Below are positions 56,051-64,000 of a stretch of 64,000 nucleotides of DNA, in pieces (position 1 is the first letter of the stretch; each line of letters opens with the position of its first letter). The DNA comes from Rosa chinensis (Eukaryota > Streptophyta > Magnoliopsida > Rosales > Rosaceae). The notes under the pieces are model-generated. The model saw nothing but the letters and a program-made list of their open reading frames with translations. It did not search any database and was not told the DNA's origin. The DNA is taken from contig NC_037093.1 of NCBI RefSeq assembly GCF_002994745.2, forward strand, positions 11,202,400 to 11,266,399. Direction: 5' to 3'. The position numbers and the translations under genes are program-made.

Positions 56051-56515
56051 GACTGTACATACATGATACATGAGCATTGCCAAGCATAATTAGCTAAAGA
56101 TTAAGGTTGGCTTCTGGCCACAGTCTCGAGCATTAACGCCACCATGGGTGCGACCTCCAGAAACACCACTATGCAGGCTGTCGCCTGGGCTCAGGCTCAA
56201 GCCAACATCACCCTTAACGCATCATCACACGTTGCGTCAATAACACCTCACTGAAGCATCAGCAGGTACTAACTGATCCTTATCAGTCCCACATCGGAAA
56301 ACCAAATGAAAGACATTCTCCCTTCCACCTATAAAAGGTTCACTCATCTCTCCTCATTGATTATGCATTAAATACTTACCTAAAGTTATTCTGTCAATAT
56401 AAATATATTAATTGACTTAGGCATCATCTGGGTTAACAAGAACTGACTACAGTCAGAATATTGAACATTAACATTGGCACCGTCTGTGGGAATTGTGAGT
56501 TAAAGGTCACTCACT
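56051..56515 (+). mobile_element. gypsy-type LTR 3' end plus primer-binding-site motif
   Basis: A TATAAAAGG box at about 56331 precedes an LTR-like end ...ATTGAACA (56467), and a few bases on TTGGCACCGTCTGTGGGAA (56474-56492) is the motif that follows the 5' LTR in many plant gypsy elements. The internal region resumes at 60018 after a later LTR insertion. The 5' edge of this LTR was not found. Confidence 0.55.
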
Positions 56516-57210
56516 CATCATGTGAGATCTTGAATTTTGAAGTTGGTCAAATTTTATTTTTTTGAGGTTGGAAGTGGAAAGTAGAGATCATCACGAGTTC
56601 ACAGCATATTTTGATGAATTTTTCGGATTCCTAAACTATTTTTTAACTAATTTTTGAAGTTTAGTTGGAAATCAAATTATGTGGTGATGTGGCGCGTTAC
56701 CATTGATTTGTAGGCTTGACTTGGAGACCAATTAGCAGCAGAAAAACTTGTCTTGCATGTGCAAGATAAGATTGACATTTGTCGATCAAGTGGTGGCATA
56801 AGGTTTTTGTGTGCTTGACAAGTGGCACAAGCTTGTAGGTGTTTCTTTAGGAATTTAACACTTGGCCACTTTTCATTGGTATCCTCTCCCTATAAATAGG
56901 AACTCAGCCCCCATATATTTCGTACCAATTTATGAGAAACATTCTCTCTCTCTAGTTTCTTTCTCTATCTTTCTCTCTCTAAAACTTCGGTGGATCATAA
57001 CTTTTGATCCGTAATTCCAATTCAAGATCCGCAAAAGGCTACAGATTCATCTTGATGTCATCTTTCTATCCATAGAGGTTTGAGTTAGATCTTACGGTTA
57101 TTTCTAGAAGGATCCTATTAGGAGGCTCGGTTTACGATCGATGTTCTAGGAGGCGATTGGTATTGTCGAGGTGAGTGGGTTTGTGTAATATGTTTCAAAT
57201 ATTCTTATTT

Positions 57211-58823
57211 TGTACAAAAATAGTGTGTTGTGTTTTAAATGATTACTCACAAGTGCACAAATCGATTGTAGTATTAGTGCAAGCACGAGGTCGTTCCAAC
57301 AAGGATTGAAACTCGAATTGATTCTAACTCAAGTAATCAATTGAACACAAAAATAAACAAACATTTGGGAAGATTGTGATGATTGAAATTATAACTAAAC
57401 AGCTAAGAATAGAAACAAAAGAATTTTTAGAAGGCTGAAAAATATGAGAGTTGAATGCTAAGACTTTGAATCCACCACCTAGTACTTCTACTCTATTGCT
57501 AGCTGACAACCATTGAATTCCCTAGATTTCATGCTAATGATTCCCGTACATAAGCCTTATTGATCCCGGACATATGCCAAAGTTCTTCTAACTTATGAAT
57601 TCTAACTTATTGATCCCATATAGAACTCAAGTAGCCAAACTATAATTTACTTCACTTAATGATCAGGTTCAAGCAAACATGTTCAACTCCATTAAGCACA
57701 AAAGAACTAGGAAATCATGCAAACAAGAATATCGACTATGATCAAGCACTTGTATTCTCAATTCACAACTCTTTAATCACAAGATTGAATTATCTTTTGG
57801 CACCCTAGAAAACATCTACTCATTGATCATGCATCATGTTCTCCAACCAAATAACTCATAAACAAAACCTAGGTCTTATTGATCCAGAGCAAAGATTTTG
57901 AGTAAAAGTTTTATTGAAACAGTGATTAAGAGTTTAACATAGAAATTCAGAAATTCAATAGCAACCAACTAAACAAGTAGAATAGTCATAGTAGGGGCTT
58001 CATCTCAGCCCTAGCTTAGAAATTTAGCAAAAAGAAACGATAAAAATAACTAAGAAAAAAACATAGTGAAGGAGGAATAAAGATGAAGGTGACTCCTCTT
58101 TCTCTTGTTGCGTCTCCATCTGCTCTCCAGGCCCCCTCTTGTTTCTAGATGTCCTCTTTTTCTACCTTGTATGTCTCTTTTTAATTCCTACTTGACTTGG
58201 GCTTCTTAAGTCTTCTAGTCCAACTTGGAATAGATTTCTTCTCTCCAAAGAAACACAAGGTTATTATAGTCAACGCAAGAAATTACTCCAAATATGTCAG
58301 ATACGTTCAGTCTTGTTCCATTCGAGTGCTAAGAACAATGGACTTGGGCCTCACAAGTCTGATTCTGAAAAGATATGCAAGATCCATCAGAATCTGCTTT
58401 CCCGAACTAGGTTCACTTAAATCATCATAACTTCATCCAGAAGAATGAGAATCCACTTCCGTAAAATTCCTCAAAAAGCTAACATCCGTATCTTTCCAAT
58501 GGTTAGGGATCATCATGGGCCAGGCTAGGGCCAGCCCTACCCTAAATTTTAGGGCTTAGGGTAGGGCCGGGCCGGGCCTAGTCAAAGTCAACAAAATTTA
58601 GGGCCGGGTAGGGTAGAGCCGAGACTTAAATATGCTAACCCTTACCCACCTGAAAAGCCCGAGTCACTAGGGCCAAAAGGGCCGGCCTTCCAAATAGGAC
58701 CGAAATGGGCCTAAAAAGGCTTTAATTTGTTTAACAAAAAGAAATACATTATTCTTTTTTCCTTAAAATGTGGCTCCATGGTCATATAGGCAATATAAGA
58801 CTCATTGTTTTTTGTTGATCATA

Positions 58824-58869
<46 letters not shown>

Positions 58870-59581
58870 AGATTAACTTATAAGTTATAACATTTATAAA
58901 TATTAGTTAATGAGGTTATATTTAATTAACTATCTCTCTAAATCTCTAAATTAATTTTTATTTAACAAAGAAAACAAGAATTAAAGAAAATAAAGCTTAG
59001 GAAATCAATTACCAAAAAAGAGATAAGTTGTATGCTATAGAAAAAAGAGAAATTTATTTTTAAAATAGAAAAAATAGAAAATATTAGGGCTTAAACGGGC
59101 GGGCCTAGAGGGCCGGGCCGAGCTTGGCCCTAACGGGCTCAAACAGGTAGGGTCGAAAGGCCGGGTCGGGTTTTAATTGCATGGCCCTTACCCTACCCTA
59201 TTTGAGAAAGGGTCGGACCGGCTCGCCCTAATGCAAGGGCCTGGTAGGGCTTCGGCCCTATGGGCCGGGCAGGCTTTAGGTGGGCTTAGGGCCAAAGGGC
59301 CAAATGATGACCCCTACCAATGGTATATGGCTCGCCTGCTAATACCTTATGAGAAGGTACAGTTTAATCCTCAAAATTGACGCACAACGGAGACAATTCT
59401 GGACACTTAGGATAGCAAGCACCCTTTCAATCCTGCATTTGACTTTAAGCTCCAAATCATTCTTTTCTCCAATTTAACCTACAAAACACAAAGACAAAGT
59501 AAATAACTCAAATATGGCAAGTTCTAAGTCTAGAATCCTACATTTAAGGGTATAAAAATGTATGAAATTATGAACTTATCA
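57211..59581. mobile_element. LTR-like insertion inside LTR copy 3
   Basis: The extra segment begins TGTACAAAAATAGTG and ends ATGAACTTATCA (TG...CA) and contains the GATTGTAGTA--AGTGCAAGCA-GAGGTCGTTCC type of sequence seen in plant LTR leaders. No matching 5-bp flanks are visible (TATTT and TGGTG), so a solo LTR is likely but unproven. An 813-bp hAT is nested within it. Confidence 0.5.
58504..59316. mobile_element. GGGCC-rich hAT element, 813 bp, TSD CCAATGGT
   Basis: The ends are TAGGGATCATCATGGGCC and, inverted, TAGGGGTCATCATTTGGCCC. The flanks are identical 8-mers CCAATGGT (58496-58503 and 59317-59324). Both arms are full of GGGCCGGGC words, and the centre is an (AT)n tract (about 58828-58868). 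No transposase. The frame at 59177-59380 is a by-product. Confidence 0.9.
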
Positions 59582-60022
59582 TGGTGGAAAAGCATGATTT
59601 TATCTATTTATAAAATATCTCTCTATTTTCAAGTGAAGTATGTCTATTTGCGAAATATACGGAGTTTATATATATTATGTGCTGGATCCATTGTTTGACT
59701 AGTCATGGAACATGAGAACTTCTTGATTGGTTATGCCGAGGTACGGATGTGTCACACGGATAGGGCTTGAGAAGGCCATTAGGGTGCCTGTGGTGGACAC
59801 TAAATTGAGGGATAATCAATAAGAAGGGTTGATACGATGTGATGAATTGCTGCGAATTGATGTGTATACTATATCTCTAATACCTTTTGTAGAGAAGTAC
59901 GTAGGTTTTGACGAGCCTAGAAGGAAGAATTTACTTACATTCTGCTTTGTAACACTCACACCTCAGATTCGGGGTTAGGTGCTTAAAATTCACCAACACC
60001 AGGTCCAGGGCGTGACACATCA

Positions 60023-60760
60023 CTACCATAACAAACGGTAACGAGGAAAGTGCGGCCAACCAGCTAGAGCAAACTACTAACCTCTAACTTGTAAATTCTT
60101 TAGCAACCGTAGCGCGTGCACTATTTGGCACCCTGGCTAACATTGACCACCAACATAAGGCTACCACCCTGGAGAACCCCTAACCCACTCTATGGTGGAA
60201 GATTAACCAGGCGGTAGCGGCCAAGTGCCAAGCCAGAATCTTGGCGCCAAGTTGGAGCTAGCACTGGTGGACATACATAAGGCCAACTGAGATCTAGAGC
60301 AGAAATGAAAGGAAAAGACAACAACTCTTAACCAGGCCGGGGGGGGGGGGGATTATTGGCAAAATTTGACGAGCTAAAAAAGGCGGTAGAGGAAACGCCA
60401 ATCCAGCACTAAGCGAACACTCACAAAGCACAGGACCTAACACAAATGATAGAGCCAGAGTAATCCTAACACCACCAACTCAGGTGGTACACATAGGAGT
60501 ACCATTAAACCCGCCAGAGTTGGCAGGCCTGGACCAACACCCCCACCACTGCTAATCCATGAGCAATTTTTTGATTCACACCCACCTAATAACTCCTTTA
60601 ACGCAGGCCAACCAAGGGAGGCAGTCAACTTGACACCTTTAGTCAACTGCCAGGCCCAATCATAAATCAAGTCTACCCCCTTGATCCTTGACAAGGTGGA
60701 AGAGTTTAGGACTCCAGTTACCCGTGGAAGGAAAGTCTGTGATCACCGGATGATGTGACA
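60023..60760 (+). pseudogene. gypsy leader/gag-proximal remnant
   Basis: Continues the element whose LTR end and primer-binding motif lie at 56051-56515. Fragments such as LFGTLANIDHQHKATTLENP can be read with many stops and frame changes, as expected near a decayed gag start. A G11 run occurs near 60340. Confidence 0.4.
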
Positions 60761-61675
60761 AGATAAGTTTCAGAATCCAGGTAAGGGATTTGTGGCCTTT
60801 CTCGGTTAGTTGTTTTCATATTTTATATAAAATGAGAAATGTTAAGTTATACGGTTTGGTTATGTTCAAATGCAATGCATACTAACCATTTCGTGAGAGA
60901 TATTGTTGATGATTTGAGAGAGAAGAGTAGCACTGACTTCCTTGGGTTCAATCCCCAAAACCTCGGGAGGGTTAACTACGCAGGTTGTCCGAGTATTTTT
61001 ATCAAAATGACGGACTTGGTACATGGGTGTAACTAGGTAGTGGACGCTTTCTAAAGTGCAATACATACTAACCATTCCATTACATTGGAAAAATATTTTA
61101 AAAGTTAGTTGTTTTTAAAGTTAATGGTTTAAGTACGTTTTCATACTGGTGCACCTCTAAAGTTAAAAGTTTTCTAACCTAACCGGGATGAAGTCCTTAT
61201 TCAGCAGCGAGGACGAAAGCTCACCCCTTATAATAGTGTGGATGTAGGTGTTGTGCACTTGTAAAGGGATAGTAGCGGATGGAGCTACGTGTGCGGAAAC
61301 GAGTTCAATAAATTGTCGTAACGAAAACTAAATTCAGGTTTTAATCTCGATTTTTATTTCTTGAAATTCGTTTTCCGAAACTTGTCGGAAGTTTGTCTTG
61401 TGTTAAAACTTTGTTAAACTCTTATTTCTTGATGTATGTCATTTCTCGAGTAATCCTTCATATCAAGTTCTGGACGAACAAGTTGAATTTAATAATTAAA
61501 AAAATTTCACCTAAAAAGTATTTATAATTAAGTTTCTGCTGTGCATTTATGAAAAATACTCAATAAACTACCTTGCAATTCTCTAAAATGTAAATCAAAT
61601 TTTTCGATTTATGTTTTAGGATCTCGTGGCACTATAAAGTGCTCAAGCTGATGATGTGCAATTTGGGGTGTTACA
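60761..61675 (+). mobile_element. LTR-like 3' portion ending GGGGTGTTACA
   Basis: The stretch GGAGCTACGTGTGCGGAAAC and the terminal ...GCAATTTGGGGTGTTACA (to 61675) resemble the end of a long gypsy LTR. A start and a target-site duplication were not found, and short frames at 60839-61075 on both strands are not genes. Confidence 0.35.
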
Positions 61676-61689
61676 CCTGTTATAGAGAT

Positions 61690-62550
61690 CAGATCATAAA
61701 CTCTATTTACTTTTCCCATGGGTAAAACATTGTTGCTAGTTTCCCATCCGGTAATGCAGAAATTCAAGAGTCCAAATAAATATTAACATCCGCTCCGCTT
61801 TGTATCTGCCAACATGAACTTCCTCTCAATAGTCTCTAGTAGAAAACATACTCCTCCATGAATTTGAGGGAGAAGCATGCAGAATTTCATACTAAAAGGA
61901 CGTCTCTGGAAAGTACTTTACCTCTCACACACACACACACATGCAATAAGCGATGTTGGATTATGAATCACATGTCAGGCCTGTTTTCCTAACATGGCAA
62001 AATTAAAATTAGTGAGACTGCGAAAAGCCAAACCCCCTTCCTCCTTAGGATTACATAAAGCATTCAAAATCTTCCAATGTATCTTCTTTTTGTCTAAAGT
62101 AGAACCCCACTAAAACCTAGCACACATTTGTTCCAAATCTTTACAAAAAATTTCGTCAACTGGAAGACACTCTTGGCATAAGTAGGTAAAGCTTGAGCAA
62201 TAACTCGAATTAGGATGTCTTTTCCTGCAACACTTAACATTTTTCCCTTCTAGTATCAAGTTTCTTGGCGAAGTTATCTTGGCCAAGTTATCTTTGATGT
62301 ATTGAAATGTAGATGTCTTCTTTCTCCCCACATAAGTAGGTAAGCCGAGATATTTCTCATGTGAAGCCACCATCTCTACTCCCAAAATACTAGAGACCTC
62401 CTCCTTCAAATCCTTTCAAACATTCTTGCTAAAAACCATTGAGATTTTACTAACATTAATCAACTGGCCCGAAGCTCTCCCATAAGTCTCAATAACATCT
62501 TGTATCTCATCACAAGCCTCCAAGGAAGCATGAGCATAAAACATACTTAG
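61690..62550 (-). pseudogene. LINE reverse-transcriptase remnant
   Basis: On the minus strand the frames read EACDEIQDVIETYGRASGQL, INVSKISMVFSKN, GVEMVASHEKYLGLPTYVGR and KKTSTFQYIKDNLAKI, then after frameshifts KKIHWKILNALCNPKEEGGL and AFRSLTNFNFAMLGKQA. These are the stretches after the YADD box of plant LINE reverse transcriptases (SGQ-IN--KS---FS, KYLGLP---GR, HW--W..LC-PK--GGLGFR). Stops and at least three frameshifts make it inactive. At about 62550 a hAT-type end interrupts it. Confidence 0.8.
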
Positions 62551-62612
62551 GGGTCATCAATGGGCTCGACCGAGCCGGGCAGGGCCACAACATATATATA
62601 TATATATATATG
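62551..62612. mobile_element. hAT end related to the 58504-59316 element
   Basis: TAGGGGTCATCAATGGGCTC followed by GGGC-rich DNA and an (AT)n run copies the left arm of the element at 58504. The other end is missing, probably because the following copia-like element inserted in the AT run. Confidence 0.6.
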
Positions 62613-62617
62613 TATAT

Positions 62618-62830
62618 TGTTAAAGGAAAAACATATTATGTGCCTTCGTCAAAGCGACTGACGGAGAGAGAATTAAGGAATCAGCGATTACCATCAATCA
62701 GCACAATTACAGATCAATTAGCATTTAATGTCATCATTGTAATTGATATTTCCGTTGTAATTCTCTCCCTATATAAAAGGACTATGAAATGAAATGAGTA
62801 GACCAATTCCAATTCCATTTTACTTTTACA
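62618..62830 (+). mobile_element. 5' LTR of a copia-like retrotransposon
   Basis: A 213-bp unit TGTTAAAGGAAAAACATA...TTTACTTTTACA (TG...CA) contains a TATAAAAGG box at about 62775. It is directly followed by CGTTATCAGCACGCTC, where TTATCAGCACG is a recurrent primer-site-like motif after the 5' LTR in one group of plant copia elements. The matching 3' LTR must lie beyond the window. Confidence 0.6.
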
Positions 62831-63513
62831 CGTTATCAGCACGCTCAGAGCAAATAGCCAAGAAAAACACCTAGTTTTCAAGTTCCTTTATTTCTCCCGT
62901 CGAAAAAAATCAAAACCCTAGAAGAAAAAAAAAAATTTCTTCTTCTGTGCCGCCACCAATCTCAAAAAAAAAAAAAAAAAAAAATCCTCTCCCTGGCCAC
63001 GTAGATCCTCAATCGGCCAGCCCCAACGTAGCCTCGACCTCAGCCAGCTGCCCCGCGCGGCTCCTCACCTCAGCCAGCCCATAAGGAATTGTAGCACCTC
63101 CCAGCGAACTACACACCACCTCCTCTTCACCGGAGTCATCTGCAGCACCAACCGCCTGCATTCTGGCCTTCGATCCAGCTTCCTCACCAGAGCCTCCCAA
63201 CCTTTGATCTAGCCTCCACCCGTGCCTAGTCCCCCTCCTGCTCACATTGCAGCATCACAGAATCGTCCTACCCATGCGGCCAGCACACCCGCGCTGGCCA
63301 ACCCACGCAGCCCACAACGCAGATCCCAGCACAGATCGCTGCAGAATCGGCAGCCCCGCCCCGCAACCTGTGCAACACAGCACACCCACGTCTTGCGTAG
63401 CCCAACGCCTGCCTATCTCAGCGCCACCCCGCCTGGGCACACCCCTCTCGCCCAGCACGCTGCCAACCTATCTGCGCACACCTCACCCACCTGCAAACCA
63501 GAAGCAGACTCGA

Positions 63514-63560
<47 letters not shown>

Positions 63561-64000
63561 AAAAAAAAAAGAGGTGACCCGGCCCAAAGAAAAGACCGGG
63601 CCCAACAAAAAAAAAAAAAAAAACCTATGACCCGGCCTAGAAAAGAAAAACTGCGGCCGAAACAAAACAAAAAAAGAAATAGGCCTTGCGGCGCAGAGAA
63701 GAAAAAAGAAAAAGTTGGCCTCTTCGGCACAGAACAAGAAAAAAAAAACTAGGCCTACAGCCCAGAGAAAAGCAAAGAAAAAAAACCAGGCCTCGTGGCC
63801 CACTGCTGAAAAGAGAAAGGAAGAAGCCCAATTTTTTCTCAAGCACAAAAACATCGCTACGCACGCCTGCATCAACACGCGCGTGTGCTAGGATTGTTTT
63901 ATTTTCTCGAAATCAAGTATGTTTTCTTGATTTTATTTTATGATTTTAACCAAGCATGTTAATTTTATTTATATTTTCTATTTTTAAGCATGCTTTATAC
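62831..64000 (+). mobile_element. leader of the copia-like element, cut by window end
   Basis: Untranslated-leader-like DNA with A runs, a Pro/Ala-rich segment (63000-63480), a (GA)n tract (about 63517-63558) and GGCCC/AAAAA alternation (63580-63820). The overlapping frames on both strands are low complexity, and none resembles gag. The true gag start is probably outside the window. Confidence 0.4.

Larger units (their letters stand above)
56521..60017 (+). mobile_element. LTR copy 3 of the 'TGTGAGATC' family, TSD CATCA, with a nested insertion
   Basis: Starts TGTGAGATCTTGAATTTTGA, ends ...CCAGGGCGTGACA, and both flanks read CATCA (56516-56520 and 60018-60022), so it is a solo LTR. It matches copies 1 and 2 in opposite orientation. 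About 2.37 kb from 57211 to 59581 is absent from those copies and represents a later insertion. Confidence 0.88.

Noticed and set aside
57211..59581. Solo LTR with target-site duplication
   Set aside because: The ends look like TG...CA, but the flanking five-mers differ, so it is reported only as an LTR-like insertion.
63222..63752. 176-codon Pro/Ala-rich open frame
   Set aside because: Low-complexity leader of a copia-like element with overlapping frames on both strands; no gag motif.

Overview
This is a stretch of plant nuclear DNA from a dicot. It is AT-rich, has GT-AG introns, dense microsatellites, and every major class of plant transposon. The family (possibly Rosaceae) is only a guess. 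About 10% of the window is ordinary host gene; most of the rest is nested mobile DNA, much of it carrying broken copies of host genes.

Host genes: three paralogous, same-strand genes for secreted leucine-rich-repeat proteins of the LRX / At4g06744-like type lie at 20055-21892, 39602-41376 and 45386-46745. The first and third look intact. The middle one keeps the proline-rich linker of the family but has a one-base frameshift in a C run at its start. The first two share an upstream block, a TATA-proximal block and an intron position. The third has its intron at a different repeat.

Left part (1-20 kb): a partial LTR (to 1937); two same-orientation LTRs of one family separated by 122 bp that contain a primer-binding site (2125-5373); a small hAT with perfect 8-bp TSD (5694-6226); two hairpin MITEs (6911-7246); a LINE RNase H remnant with an (AAT)n tail (7575-8180); then an 8.3-kb CACTA element (8717-16987, TSD ACT). 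The CACTA carries rearranged pieces of a GT14 glycosyltransferase gene and has been invaded by a 2.7-kb solo LTR (11769-14504, TSD TGTAC). That LTR holds an array of variable-stem, near-constant-loop hairpins.

Middle (22.6-33.7 kb): a nest of hAT (22626-32564), putative Helitron (23947-32441) and CACTA (25099-30609, TSD TAT). The CACTA holds about ten intron-separated exons of an FAD-dependent oxidoreductase gene, and it interrupts a WAT1-like fragment. A broken 2-oxoglutarate/Fe(II) oxygenase gene follows directly.

Right part (47-64 kb): a 4.9-kb Pack-MULE (47216-52079, perfect 9-bp TSD, ~140-bp TIRs) carries methionine aminopeptidase and auxin-response-factor fragments in one orientation plus a self-complementary minisatellite. 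Next come a second copy of the hairpin-array LTR split by a MULE (52688-~56050), a gypsy LTR/PBS remnant, a third copy of the 'TGTGAGATC' LTR (56521-60017, TSD CATCA) containing further nested elements, a LINE remnant, and the 5' LTR of a copia-like element that runs off the window.

Transposon boundaries were set by reading termini and target-site duplications directly. Family names for gene fragments come from recognising conserved protein stretches, not from a database search.
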